Source: Molossus alvarezi
Lineage: Eukaryota; Chordata; Mammalia; Chiroptera; Molossidae
NCBI GenBank assembly: GCA_037176705.1
Contig: CM073886.1
Location: 18,895,501-18,959,500 of the forward strand
Direction of reading: 5' to 3'
DNA length: 64,000 nt
Part shown: one piece after another, positions 44,301-56,164 of the stretch
Numbering within the stretch: the stretch's first letter is position 1
Layout of the letters: the number at the start of each line of letters is the position of its first letter
Position numbers and translations under genes: made by a program
The notes under the pieces: model-generated
Told to the model about the DNA's origin: nothing
What the model saw: only the letters and a program-made list of their open reading frames with translations
Databases searched by the model: none

Positions 44301-45050
44301 GTTGGTAGACTATCGCCAAGAATTAGATAGATTTGGCTAGCACAAGCAAAGAGTAAGGCAATAGATTTCTAACAGGTAAGGCGTTACAATGTTTTTTGTA
44401 TCTCCCCACAAGTGTTCCTATAAAAATTTAATTTCGACTTTCCCTGCTCTTATTTGTTATGTATTTCTTTTGAGAAGTCTGCAAGTTCACTAGGTGAATC
44501 TGTTATTTAAATGGCTGCAAAGACTAGAAGAAAAGACTGTGGGTGTGCCCTAGAGCATTGGATTAGGATGCAAATCATTTGTCAGGTGGAAGAAGAACCG
44601 TGTTATTTCTTGTCCTGCCCAGTTGGCTAAAACAGGGACTGCCTGGTGCCCATCAGTTCTTTAGTAGTCATTCCTGCCGCATTCCTGTTCCAAGCTGAAC
44701 TCTGCTTCTGCGAGCTATTGTCTCACCTGAGGCCGATTTGATAGGAGGCTAAGAAAGGAAACGCAGCTTGGAAGAGTGAGGACGTTAATCAGATTCAAGA
44801 TGGACTTGTCTCCCCCCCCCCCCCACACACACATGTTGCAGCACCTTGGCTGTGTGTTTAGTTAGACAGATGAAATGTGGGATTTAAACAACAATCCATT
44901 TTTAATAAGAGGGGAAATGTCTTCTACCATGGTTATTTATAGATCAGTTTGTATCTCCTTTCATGTAGGATACTGGCAACTTTTCTTGAACAAAATGCAC
45001 TATATTTCTTAAGGATGGGAGAAGCTATGAGGCCTCGATGTAATTAAAAA
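44301..45050. other. No gene; poly-C/CA run
   Basis: A run of about 12 C followed by CACACA at 44811-44832. Otherwise single-copy-looking. Confidence 0.5.
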
Positions 45051-45054
45051 TATT

Positions 45055-45140
45055 TATTAAGTAAGCTAATGAGCGAACATCCCTTAGCAGAGTGCCTGGC
45101 CCAGAGCAAAGTGTTAAATAAGTGCTAACTATTGCCAGTA
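45055..45140 (+). mobile_element. MIR 3' end fragment
   Basis: 'cttagcagagtgcctggcccagagcaaagtgttaaataagtgctaactatt' matches the MIR 3' end 'cttagcacagtgcctggcacatagtaagtgctcaataaatgttagctatt'. Confidence 0.7.
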
Positions 45141-45336
45141 TGTATAATAATGTGTCTTCACAATGGAAAACGAAAACCACAAAGGATATTAGTATTCCTT
45201 TCTTTCCATAATTCTAAAAAGAGAGGTTGGGCTTTTACTTCTGGCCGAGACAGAATCACAGGGGCCAGATTTAATCCATCATCTGAAATGACCACGTAAT
45301 AACCAATATATATGAAACAATGGTTTGCATGCCACT

Positions 45337-45718
45337 GTATATCTTAGTCCATTTGGGCTGCTATGAAAAAGAAAAAATACCATCAACTGGGTGGCTTATA
45401 AAGAAACTGAAATTTAGTCCTCACAGCTATGGAGGTTGGAAGTCCAAGATCAAGGCAGCAGCAGACCCCCTGGGGTTTGGGCCCACAACCTGGGCATGTG
45501 CCCTGACTGGGAATCGAACCGGCGACCTTTCAGTGCATGGGCCAATGCTCAACCACTGAGCCAAGGTCTCTTTTATACAGGCACTAATTTAATTTATGAG
45601 GGCTCTACTCATGACCTATTTACCTCCCAAAGGCCCCTCCTCCTCTTAATCTCATCATCATGGGGGTTAGGTTCAACATGGGAATTTGGGGGAGACACAA
45701 ACCTTCAATCTCTGGCAC
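45337..45718 (-). mobile_element. MLT1-type MaLR LTR interrupted by a VES fragment
   Basis: The right LTR end is seen first: 'atcttagtccatttgggctgctatg', 'ccatcaactgggtggcttataaag', then 'ggaggttggaagtccaagatcaagg' up to about 45467. After the VES piece the LTR resumes with ggtctcttttatacaggcac and 'tatttacctcccaaaggcccc', then 'gtcatcatgggggttagg...gacacaaaccttcaatctctggca'. About 80 bp of LTR expected at the junction (the part usually reading 'ggtgtctggtgagggcc...gggagctctctgg') is missing, replaced by the VES. Confidence 0.85.
45470..45564 (-). mobile_element. Truncated VES SINE head inside the MLT1
   Basis: Only the promoter-proximal part of VES is present: on the plus strand from 'tttgggcccacaacctgggcatg' to 'gctcaaccactgagcca'. 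The entire 3' half and tail are missing and no target duplication is visible. A 3'-truncated SINE is unusual for L1-type insertion, so a deletion taking both the VES tail and adjacent LTR is the likely cause. Confidence 0.85.
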
Positions 45719-45959
45719 TGTGCAGCGGGCGATGGCCTTCAAAGACAGGCGGTAAACGAGCTGAGCCTTACACTGCCCCAGCTTGTTGCCTCCAGATAGT
45801 CTCCAAGCAGAGGGAAGAGGAACCCAAGTGAAGTCTGGGAGCTCCCTGCCTGAGGAATCAGAACGGCTGTCCCGGGACCAAGGCACCAGCCACACTTAGG
45901 ACAGACTGTGGAGAGAAGCCTAGAAATCCAGGGGAAGATTTATCACAACCCTAAGAAGC
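45719..45959. other. No gene or recognised repeat
   Basis: Single-copy-looking sequence between the MLT1 and the L1 block. The 131- and 91-codon frames start in the VES/MLT1 and are incidental. Confidence 0.5.
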
Positions 45960-47056
45960 GAATGGACCTAAAAACACAGCTACACAATATGTGAAGCACA
46001 ACTAGATAGAACTAAATAAAGAAATAGAAAAATCCATAATTATAAATGGAGACTTAAACATCCCTTTCTCATTAATTTAGAGAAACTCAATTAAGATATC
46101 AGCCAGTATAAAAAACAAACAAACAAACAAAAAACCCACAAAACTGAACAGCATCATCAGCCAACAGAATGCAACAAACATTTATAGAAAACCACCCCAA
46201 AGAGCAGCATATACATTACTTTCAGAAGCCAATGGATTATATACCAAGATTGACCATGTCCTGAACATAAAGATAAGAGGAAAATGTCCAAACACTTGGA
46301 AACTAAAGAACAAACTTCTAGGTCACCATGGGTCAAAGAATTCTCAAGGGAAAAAAGTTAAAAATACATTGAACTTAATGAAAATACACATACAATTTAT
46401 AAAACGTGTGAGACATGGCTAAAGCCGTGCTGAGAGGGAAATGTATAGCATTAAATGCTTTCAATAAAAGAGTGGAGAGTCTAAAATCAATAATATAAAA
46501 TCCCACTTCAAGAAAATAGAGAACTAAATAAACCCAAAGCAAGAAGAAGGCAGGAAATAATAAAGATTTGAGTAAAAGTCAATAAAATTGAAAACAGAAA
46601 AATAGTAGAGAAAAGCTGGTTCTCTAAACAGATAAAATAATTACAAACCTCTAACAAGAGTGACAGAAAAAAGATCAGAAGTGAAACAGGATATTACTAC
46701 AGACCCTGCAGACATTAAAAGGATGAAAAGGAATGCTAGGAATGTCTCTGCACACATGAATTTGACAATTTAAATGAAATAGACCAATTCCTTGAAAAGT
46801 ACAAACTACTACAACTCTCCCAATATGAATGAGATCATTTAAATAACCCTATAACTGTTAAGGAAATTGAGTTTATAGATTTCAAGCACCCCCCAAAAGG
46901 AATTTTCAGGTTTAGGTGGTTTCACTGGAGAATTCTGCCAATGTTTATAGAATAATTAACACCAATTCTATACAATATCTTCTAGAAAATAGAAGAGTAT
47001 AGAGTTTATTTTATGAAACCATTATACCCTGATAGCAAAACCAGATTAAAACAGTA

Positions 47057-47270
47057 CCAAGCCTGGCCAGTGTGATTCAGTGATTGAGCGTCAACCCATG
47101 CACCAAGAGGTCACTGGTTTGATTATCAGTCAGGGCACATGACCAGGTTGTGTGCCCGATCCCAGTGGGGGGCATGCAGGAGGCAGCCAATTGATGTTCT
47201 CTCTCATCGATGTTTCTATCTCTCCCTCTCCCTTCCTCTCTCTCTCAAAATCAATAAAGAATAAAAAACC
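47057..47270 (+). mobile_element. VES SINE nested in the first L1
   Basis: Complete VES ending tcaataaagaataaaaaacc. The target duplication aaaacagta is at 47048-47056 and 47271-47279. It is inserted in the ORF2 remnant and is therefore younger than it. Confidence 0.93.
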
Positions 47271-48833
47271 AAAACAGTATAAAAAAAAACCAGTACCCCT
47301 CATGAATATAGACATAAAACAGTTAAAGTATTTGCAAATAAAATTTGACAATGTATAAAAGAAACATGCACCGTGACATAGTGGAGAATATTCTAGGGGG
47401 GCAACACTGGTTCAATACTCAAACATCGATCAGTGTAACCCCCTTTTTGATAGGCTAAAGAAGAAAAAACTTATGATCTTATCAGTCAGTGCAGAAACAT
47501 TTTTTTGACAAAATTGCAGACATTTAGAATTCTCAGCAAAATAAGAACGGAAGGTAATTTCTTTAACTTGATAAAGAATATGTGCAAAAAACCCACAGTT
47601 AATATTGTACTTCAAGATGAAAGACTGAATGTCCCTAAGATTGGAACAAGGCACCTCTGCTTTTCAACATAGGATGGAAGTTCTAGCCAGTCCCAAAGGA
47701 TAAGAAATGGAAACGAGACATGCAAATCATAAATGAAGAACTAAGACTGTCCTTATTTATGACTGACATGACTGGACCTGTAGACAATCCAAGGAATCGA
47801 CCTGAAAAATCCATGGTGCAGACTCTAAGTTAGCTCAGCAAAATCACAGGATACAAGGTCATGTGCAAAAGTCAATTGTATTTCTATAGCCTAGCAATAA
47901 GCATTTTGAAACCAAACTTAAAAAGAAGTGCCATTTATAACCACTTAATATGGTAAAGTATTCCAAAACACACATGAGACTTGTATGCAGAAAAATTCTG
48001 ACCATGGATGAAGAAAAAAATCAAAGTAAGTGTCCCATTATTGAAATCACTGGACTGAACAATTCAACGTAGCAAGATGCCAGTTCTCCTCAAATGGATA
48101 TCCAGATGTACTGCAATTCCTATCAAAATCCCAGATAGATTTTTTTTTGTAGATACAGAAAAAATTATTCTACAATTTGTATGGAAAGGCACAGAAACTA
48201 GAATAGTTAGAACAATTTTGGGGAAAAAAAAAAAAGAAGAAGAAGAATGAATTGGGAGAAATCAGCTCAACCCAAATCAAGAGTTACTATGTAGCTCCAG
48301 TAATTATCACTGTGTGATATTTTCTGGGAGATAGATACCTAAGTCAATGAAACAGTGGAGAACACACATATGACTGACTGTTTTTTTGTTTGTTTGTTTT
48401 TTTGTTTTTTTTTGGCAATGTGCAAAAGAAAGTCAATGGAGTAAGGAGAGTCTTTTTCACAAATGATGCTGGAACAAATATCCATAAGCAAAAATAAAAG
48501 ACTCTTGATATAAACTTAACACCTCATAAAAAATTAACTCAAAATGGATCATAGATTTAATGTAAAATATAAAACCATAGCACTCTTATGGACCTAGGGC
48601 TTGGTGACATGACAGCAAAGGAGATGTCCAGAAAAAGAAAAAAGGAAAGATAAATTTGACTTTATAAGAATTAGAAACCTTTGATCTGTGAACAGTCCTG
48701 TTAAGATATTGGAAAGGCAAGCTACAAACTGGGAGAAAATAATACAAATTAGATATCTAGTAAATAACTAATATCTAAAATATATGAACTCTTAGACAAA
48801 TACAACTGGAAAATGGACAAATGATTTGAAGAG

Positions 48834-49058
48834 CCCGGCTGGTTTGTCTCAGTGGTTGAGCATCGACTCATGCACCAAGAGGTCGCTGGTTCAATTCCCC
48901 ATCAAGGCACATGCCCAGGTTGTGGGCCCAATCCCCAATGGGGGGCATGCAGGAGGTGGCCAGTCATTGTTCTCTCTCATTAATGTTTCTTTCTCTCTCT
49001 CCCTCTCCTTTCTCTCTCTCTAAAATCAATAAAGATAAAAAATATTTAAAAAAAAAAA
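48834..49058 (+). mobile_element. VES SINE nested in the first L1
   Basis: Complete VES with an 11-bp target duplication, gatttgaagag (48823-48833) and gacttgaagag (49059-49069), one mismatch. A-rich tail of about 20 bases. Confidence 0.94.
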
Positions 49059-49488
49059 GACTTGAAGAGATATTTTATCAAAGAAGATATATGGATGCAA
49101 ACAAACACATGAAAATGTTCAACATTTTCAGCCATTAGGGAAATTAAACTAAGGACATGATAAGACATCACTACATACATTTTGGGACAGATAAAATATC
49201 AAATAGGGACAACGCTGCTAATAAGAATGCAGAGGAGTTTGATCCTCATCCATTGCTGATGGGGCTACAAAATGGCATAGCCCTTCTAGAAAATAGGTTG
49301 GTAGTTTTCTAAAGAAAACACACATATACTTACTATATGACCCAATGATCACACTTCTCAATATTTATCCCAGAGAACTGAAAAATTATGTTTAAAAAAC
49401 ACTCCACATCAACCTGTACACAACTGTTCACAGCCATCTGATGGCTGAAGAACAAATTAGTGGTGGCCTAGTCAAGGATGGCAGGAGG

Positions 49489-49500
49489 CCAGCAGATGGC
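49489..49500 (+). promoter_or_regulatory. Weak CTCF-like motif in L1 tail
   Basis: ccagcagatggc fits the 5' part of the CTCF core exactly, then deviates (C where R is expected). Lies in the L1M 3' region. Low expectation of function. Confidence 0.15.
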
Positions 49501-50529
49501 CATGACTGTAAAGGAGTAGCATGAGGGAGATCTCTGTGCGGATGAACTGGTTCAGTGTCATGATTCTGGTAGTGGTTACACAAATCTACATATATGATAA
49601 AATAGCATAGAACTATACAAACACCTCGAATTAACACCAATACCAGGTTATGATATTATAATGCAGTTACATAAGATGTAACTAATGAATTGCCAGTGCC
49701 ACCAACTCGGGGAAGGGGATACAGGACCTCTCTATATGATCTTTGTAACTGTCTGTAAGCCCCTAATTATTTCAAAATTAAAAGTTATAAAGATATCAAT
49801 TAAAGAGTATATATTATATACCCTAAAGCATTGGCTAAAATGACAAAACACAGTTATAGCTAATAAGCCAATGAAGAAGATACAATGTCATCACACAAAT
49901 ATTCAGTTAATCCAAATATAGAAAAACAGGATAAAGGGAACAGGGGAACAGAGAATGAATAGAAAAATTAGAAAACAAATAGTAAAGTTATAGACTTAAA
50001 ACTATTTATATCAATAATGACATTAAATATAAATAATCCAAATATGTTCAGTTAAAAGGCAGAGATTATCAGAATGAATAAAAAACAAGGTGTGGTTTAC
50101 AAGAAACATTTTAAATATGAAGACACAAATAAGATAAAAATAAAAATAGAGTTGTCATTTTAACACTAATTGAATTTAAAGAATACTGGAGTAGCTATAT
50201 TAATATCAGACAAATGGACGTTAGAAAACAAGAATACTATCAGGGATATTAATAGTTGTTTCATAATGACGAAGTGTCCATTAATTAGAAAGACATAACA
50301 AACAACCTTAAATATTTAAGTACCTCATTAACAGAACTTCAAAATAAATGAAACTAAAACAGATCAAAATGCATGGATAAATAGCCACAGATTTCAATAC
50401 TAGTTTCTCAATACCTGATAGAATAGATAGCCAGAAAATCATTAAATATGTAGAAAATTTGAACAACACTATCAGTTTGCCCTAATTAGCAATTATAGAA
50501 CTCTCTACCCCTAGCCACCAGAATACACA

Positions 50530-50553
50530 TTTTTTTTTTTTTTTTTTTTTTTA
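50530..50553 (+). repeat. Poly-T run
   Basis: About 24 T inside the second L1, where the family has a short T-rich run ('acattcttttc'); local slippage expansion. Confidence 0.9.
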
Positions 50554-50888
50554 GTACACAGAAAAAAATTACCAAGAGAGACCCTATGCTAGACTGGACT
50601 ATTTAAAAACAAACAAAAAACAATAAAACACAACAAAATTAAAAGAGTAAAAAAACCATAGAGTATGTTCTGTGACCACAGCAGAATCAAAGTAGAAATA
50701 AGTTATAGAAAGATAACTAAAAAATCTTCAAACACTTGGAAATTAAACCACACCCATAAATAATCCATCGGTCAAAGAAGAAATCTAAAGGAAAGTCAAA
50801 TTAAACATTGCCTATCATTCTGTGTGGTGTCACTAAGCAGTGCTTAGGGAGAAACTTAGAGCACTGGACACTAAATTAAAAACTGGAC

Positions 50889-51118
50889 ACTGGCCAGTCT
50901 GCTCAGTGGTTAGAGCATCAGCCCACGGACCAGAGTCATGGGTTCGATTCTGGCCGAGGGCACGTACCTTGGTTGCGGTTCCCTCCCAGCCTTAGTTGGG
51001 GTCGTGCAGGAGGCAACCAGTCAATGTGTCTCTCTCACATCAATGTTTCTCTCTCTCTTTCTCCCTCCCTCCCACTCTATCTGAAGATAAATAGAAAAAT
51101 ACCCTCGGGTGAGGATTA
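50889..51118 (+). mobile_element. VES SINE, older long-tail form, nested in L1
   Basis: Head ctggccagtctgctcagtgg, B box gggttcgattctgg, 'gtcgtgcaggaggcaacc', then an extended end 'ctatctgaagataaatagaaaaataccctcgggtgagg'. It is of the same long-tail class as 590-829 and 61357-61595. Confidence 0.88.
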
Positions 51119-51145
51119 AAAAAAATAATAATAAAATAAAATAAA

Positions 51146-51239
51146 ATAGGTATGGCTTTGTGGATTGAGTGTCATCTCATGGACAGAGGAGGTCCTGGTT
51201 CGATTCCTGTCAGGGCACACACCCGGGTTGCAGGCTCGA
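51146..51239 (+). mobile_element. VES SINE head fragment
   Basis: Only the first 90 or so bases of a second VES: 'ggctttgtggattgagtgtcatctcatggac', ggttcgattcctgtcagggc, 'cacccgggttgcaggctcg', then L1 sequence resumes. It follows the full VES after an AT-rich (aaaat)n spacer. Confidence 0.85.
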
Positions 51240-52063
51240 ATAAAACACATTAAACAAATAGGAAAAAAATAAGTCAAATCAATTATTTTATTTTCTACCT
51301 TAGGAACATAGAAATAGGAAATTAAACTCAAGTTAAGTAGAAAAAAAATAATAAAGATCAGAGTGGAAATTAACAAAAGAGAAAACAGACCAATATAGAA
51401 AAAAAAAATCAATAAAACTGAGAAATGGTTCTTTGAGAAGATCAATAAAATCAATAGATGTTTAGCCAGATGTAGGAAAGAGAGAGAGAAAATGCAAGTT
51501 ACAATATCAGAAATGAAAAGGTGGCATCACTACAGACATTAAAATGGTCAAAGGGAATATTATAAACAACTTTGATTTGGGGGATGAAATGACAAATTCC
51601 TTGAAAGGCATCAATACATGAATACACTTCACTTGAGAAGTAGATAATCTGAAAATCATTAAATATGTAGAGAATTTTATATTTATTAAGTAAATTAAAT
51701 CTGTAATTAAAAATCTTCCCACAAAGGAAATCCCAGGCCCAAATGACTTTGGTGAATTTTACAAAAACTCTCTTTCAGAAAATAGGAAAGAAAAGGATGC
51801 TTCCAAACTCACTGTAAGAGGTCAGTATCACTGGGATGTTAAAAGCAGCAAAAAACTTTACACAAAAAGAAAACTGCAGACTACTATAATTCCTGGACAT
51901 CCATATGAAAATTCTAAACAAAATGTAGCAAATTAAATCCACCAATATATAAAAATATATAATATATTGTGAAAAATTAGATTTTATTCTAAGGTTGCCA
52001 AGATGCTTTAACATCTGGAAATCAATCTTTATCATAATATCAAATTAAAAAATGTAAAACCAC

Positions 52064-52438
52064 ATGATTATCTTAACAGGTGCAAAGAAAGATATTCAAC
52101 TAAATCCAAAACCTATTTCTAATACAAATCCTCAGCAAAGTATAATAGAGGAAACCTTTCTTAACCTGATAATGATAACGGGCATCTACGAAAAATGTAA
52201 AGAAATATGCTTAATGGGAAAAACAATGTTCTACCCGAAGATCAGGAACAAGACAAGGATGTCTGCCTTACCACTTCTATTCCACTCTGTCCTAGAGGTT
52301 CTAGCCAAGGCCATAAACCAAGAAAGAGAGATGCATCTAATTTGTAAAGAAAGAAGTAAAATAAATTTTATTTACAGACAGCGTGATCAACTATGTAGAA
52401 AATATGATGGCACCTATGAGAAAAGCTGTTGGAACTGA
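52064..52438 (+). pseudogene. L1 ORF2 reverse-transcriptase relic (chance open frame)
   Basis: A 124-codon open frame in the second L1. Residues about 80-110 (PLLFHSVLEVLAKAINQE) are clearly the L1 reverse-transcriptase segment just before the catalytic F-A-D-D box. The box itself is not recoverable (IYRQRDQ at that place), and 'KTRMSAL' replaces the usual G-C-P-L turn. The frame is open by chance, has no start context of its own, and cannot encode an active enzyme. Confidence 0.85.
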
Positions 52439-53000
52439 GTTGATTGGGTTGCAGGATGCAATACCACTATCTTCGTATTTCTATATATTAGTTTTTAAAA
52501 CTTGGAACTTTTAAAATGCCTTTTGCAATGGCATTAAAAAAAATACTAAGAGGGGAAAATCTAATAAAAGATCTGCCAGTCTTATACTCTGAAAACTACA
52601 AAATAGCTAAAGAACACCTAAATAAGTGGAAGCATGAGCTGATACCATTAATATAGGTGAAACATTACTTTATGATGAAGTAATTAATGTAACTTGACAC
52701 ATAACTAATTTTATAATGCATGCCCTAAACACACAGTTATATGTCAATTATATCTCAAGAAAGATTCATTATTGTTAATCCTATACCTGTTCTCCAAGAA
52801 TTGATCTATAGATTTGACACAATACCAATCAAATATCTGCAGACTTTTTCATGTAACTTGCCAAATTGATTCTAAAATTCACAAAGTGCCCAAAATGTCA
52901 TTGAAAATAAGCAAAACTATGGGGCAACTAATGCTATGTTGTTTCCAGACAATGTAAACGCAAAGCTACAGTTATCAGAATGTGGTGCTGTTGTTCTCTT

Positions 53001-54149
53001 ATTAAGCTTTAATCATTATCAAATTAATTGAGCTCCTAGTTTGAGGGTATCATTGTACAAAGTGTGCATAGGGTACAAAAGAGCAATGTGGGTAAATATA
53101 TTCCCAATGTCCCTCGTGCTTACCAGTCCACCAGTGCACATGAGCTTTCCTTTAACATGATAACTCAAATGTTGATGTTCAACTCATGAGAACTTCATCT
53201 CCAAGCCATCATCTCCAAATATTTGGGAGACTCCAGCAGGAGTCTTATTTGTGTGCAAACTCAGATCTGGTCTCTTCCTATGGAGCTCGACTCCTCCGCA
53301 GGCATCTCCTCTCCACAAGGTTTCTGAGACATTGGTCAGCCCACTGGTGTTGTGTGAGACCTTCGCTGTATTCCTCCAGCTAACAGAGCCAACTGGGGAG
53401 ACTGTTAAAAGATGTTAGTGGGCTGTATTGCATCACTAGCATGGAAGAAGCCCTGCTGAGGGACTCTATCTGCAGAAAATCCCCCGTAAAAGCAGTATTT
53501 GCGGTGTCTTCGTGGCTCCTGTCTTTAAGAATCTCAGTCATTGTCTCTTGTTAGAGAGGATGATCTCTGTGTAATGCCACTCCCTCTGATCACAACCTCT
53601 TTTGCACAAGCAGAATTCTACCTGGGAAGAGTCCACCTCATGGGTATCAACTCCTACAAATAGATTCCTGGGTGTTGACACACCAGGATACCTTGGAATC
53701 ATGATTTATTCTCAGCCCTGACCCACCATCCGAAGTCATTTTCCCCACATAAAACTTTCATAGGCAATCCATACCGCCCAGCTTCACAACTGTAAAGCTG
53801 GTGGAAAACATAGCACCTTGTCAACCTCTGCATCCTGCAGAGTGGGCTGTGTTCGCTAACACCTTCCCCTTTGAAAAGACACATAGTATACAAGACTTAG
53901 GCAGTGTGACATCATGAGCTTTTCACCATTAGTGACACTATTGTTTGTTACGCCTTCTTCCTGATGCATTTTTCTTTTAACTGAACTTGCATATGTAATT
54001 TTTATCTGGTAAGATCATTTTTTTCTGATTTTTATTTATGGTGTGATTTACTAGTATCTCAATTAGACCATAAATGCATAGTTGATTGAGTACTATAGTA
54101 GGATCAGTGCTACCGTGTGTGTAAATATTAGAGATATATATGCCCAGCC
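53001..54149. other. No gene or recognised repeat, about 1.15 kb
   Basis: Single-copy-looking or a very old repeat that I cannot assign. Frames are under 66 codons. Confidence 0.45.
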
Positions 54150-54215
54150 TTCCCTCCTTCTCTTCCTCATTCTCTCTCTCTCTCTCGCTCTCTCTCTTCT
54201 CTCCCCTCTCTCTAT
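54150..54215 (+). repeat. (TC)n-rich simple repeat
   Basis: Pyrimidine tract with TCTC runs. The minus-strand 103-codon frame across it reads an Arg/Glu-rich string because of the repeat. Confidence 0.9.
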
Positions 54216-55044
54216 CATTCTCATATAGATACATAGATAGACTCATACACATGCATATACAGTATCTACAGTAGTCTCCCTCATCCACAGTAACAATTTA
54301 TGTTTTGAGTTGCATGCTGGTTTGAGTGGCAGGATGAAATCTTGTTCTGCCCCACTCGTCTTTCCCAGACATGAATCATTACTTTGCTCAGTGTCTCCAC
54401 ACTGTACACACTTCCCACCCGTTTCCACTTTTAGCCATCTCAGTAATCAGATTGACTGTCAGGGCACAACTGTGTTTTACATTCAAGTAACTCTTATTTT
54501 ACTTAATAATGGCCCTCCCTAAGAGCATGAATAGTGATGCTGGCCATCCGGATATACCAAAGAGAATCTGTCCAGTGCTGCCTTTAAGTGAAAAGTATGT
54601 ATGTCAAGGGGAAATCAGTGTATATAGGGTTTGGTACTCGTCTTGGGCTTCAGGGTTTCACTAAGAGTGTTGAAACGTATCCCCTGCAGATAAGGGGGGA
54701 CTGCTGTACATGCATTACTTGGAGTGTATAGCATTTGAACTTGGTTTGGGTGTCCTAACATTTTCCAGAGGTTATCATTGCTCATCTTAGTTTTCATCCT
54801 TCATCCAATAAGATTTTGTTGAGTACCTACAAAATGCTAGGGAGATAGCAGTTTGCCTGAGGAAGAACACAGATTTCATAAGATAATTACGAGTGAGATC
54901 AATGTATTTGAAAGGGAAGACTACAAGATCATATGGCAGGAGGAGCTATTGTGGATATTCATGAAGAGTCTGACAGTCTGTCCTCAGTGGATACTGGAAG
55001 CCAACATTTACTGAGCAACTGCTCAGGAAACCACATCGTGTTCA
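54216..55044. other. No gene; short L2-like trace at 54800-54860
   Basis: 'atccaataagattttgttgagtacctacaaaatgctag' resembles the antisense L2/MIR phrase 'atttattgagcacctactatgtgccag'. The remainder is unassigned. Confidence 0.45.
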
Positions 55045-55235
55045 GGGAACAGATCATGGCCTCAAACAGATCTGAATTTTAGTCCTAGGTCTACTACGGA
55101 TCAGATGGGATCTTGTTTGAGCAAGTTTCCCATGTCCTCTAAGCCTGAATTCCTCAGTAATGGCCTCAGTCTGACTGCATGAGGGAACGGAGGCAAATTT
55201 AAAGCATTCTGCACATTGCCTGGTTCCAGCTGAGC
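55045..55235 (+). mobile_element. MIR SINE
   Basis: 'cctcaaacagatctgaattttagtcctaggtctactacgg', 'gcaagtttcccatgtcctctaagcctgaattcctcagtaatgg', 'gcattctgcacattgcctgg' follow sense MIR order. Confidence 0.72.
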
Positions 55236-55319
55236 TCCCAAGACACGAGTGTTAGCACTATTTTACCAAGAATCACTGGATGATACAGATTCCTGCTGCT
55301 GTTTTTGTTACTCGGGTGC

Positions 55320-55445
55320 TTTCTACTCATAATTGTCCTGGGAGTTAAAGCTCATATTTTCCTCAGTGAAGACACCGAGGTGCAGGGGAGTGTAAACAAC
55401 CCGGCCATGAGTGCATCCTGAGGAGGAGCCAGGCTGATCCACAGC
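55320..55445 (-). mobile_element. MIR SINE fragment
   Basis: 'cataattgtcctgggagttaaagctcatattttcctcagtgaagacaccgaggtgcagggg' is the antisense 'caaccctatgaggt...attttacagatgaggaaactgaggc' arm. It faces the sense MIR 85 bp upstream. Confidence 0.65.
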
Positions 55446-56164
55446 TCCTTCTCTTTGCCTTCCTTGTGCAGGTTATCGACCTCATACATGTTCTTCGTCT
55501 CTTTCCTGATCAGTGCATCGGGCTAGCAAATCTCAGTGACCTCACTGAATAACGATCCCACCGAGTTGCAGTGCACGGATTCTTGTTTAAGGATAACAGC
55601 AGCTTGGGAAGTTTTTCAGTGTCAACCCATCAGCCTGATGGTTAAAGTCACTGAAGAATGCAATGTAAAATGTTTTCATTTTTCTCTTGCTTTCTGTCTC
55701 CCTTGGAATAATTGTCAGCAGAAAACACATTTCTAAAAGACTTCTCTTTCTCTACATCCTCAGAATATAATAAGGCCCAAGCTCACAGTCTCTGGCTGTT
55801 GGGAGTCAGTAGACACAAATAAAAAGAAGGTGCTCTCAGAATTTTATGAATTTTTCTCCCTACCAGTCCTGAGTTGGAAGGACAGCTTTGAAATTGATGT
55901 AGCTATCACCCAGGGGCTAACATTAAGATTTCAGTGGAGGTGTATAGGGTTATGATCTTTCTTTTACTGTCAGGACTGAGGCTGTTGCATTTGCATTGAC
56001 AGGAAGGCTGGACAAAGCAAAATGGGATCCAGGAGAAGGAAAAAAAAATAACAAAACCTAATGAATCATGGGCTCTACCTGAGGGTATTTGTGAAAGGTA
56101 GATTTATCCATAGCTGTTAAGTCATTTGCATTGACTAATTCTCATAGCCTCACAACACCTCTTG
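55446..56164. other. No gene or recognised repeat
   Basis: Single-copy-looking. The 66-codon frame at 55536-55736 is unrecognised. Confidence 0.5.

Larger units (their letters stand above)
45960..49795 (+). mobile_element. L1M copy: ORF2 remnant plus 3' end
   Basis: Starts in the ORF2 endonuclease region (ataattataaatggagacttaaacatccc) and continues through 'agctggttctctaaacagat', 'ggtggtttcactggagaattctgcc' and 'gacttgtatgcagaaaa'. It then runs through 'aatgatgctggaacaaat' and 'gacccaatgatcacacttctc' to an L1M-type 3' end ('ctgtaagcccctaattatttcaaaattaaaagtt'). The conserved reverse-transcriptase active-site box (F-A-D-D in L1) lies near 47750 and here reads F-M-T-D, and stops and frameshifts are numerous. 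It cannot make a protein. Two VES insertions break it. Confidence 0.9.
49810..53000 (+). mobile_element. Second L1 copy: ORF2 remnant
   Basis: Directly downstream and in the same orientation as the first L1. It begins just before ORF2 ('aattagaaaacaaatagtaaag') and continues through the endonuclease part ('ggcagagattatcagaatgaataaaaaacaagg', 'gctatattaatatcagacaaatgg') and the reverse-transcriptase part. It ends near 'ttgatctatagatttgacacaataccaatcaaat' and 'gctacagttatcagaatgtggtgctg'. No 3' end follows. Many stops and frameshifts; two VES pieces lie within. Confidence 0.88.

Noticed and set aside
895..51239. tRNA genes suggested by A/B-box-like sequences
   Set aside because: All belong to VES SINE heads; no cloverleaf with acceptor stem and no isolated 72-90 bp unit is seen.
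51116..51454. 112-codon hydrophobic minus-strand frame resembling a membrane protein
   Set aside because: It is antisense L1/VES; A-rich sense sequence gives Phe/Leu/Ile when read in reverse.
45960..53000. A functional LINE-1 or a reverse-transcriptase-based novel system
   Set aside because: Both copies lack an intact catalytic box and are full of stops and frameshifts.
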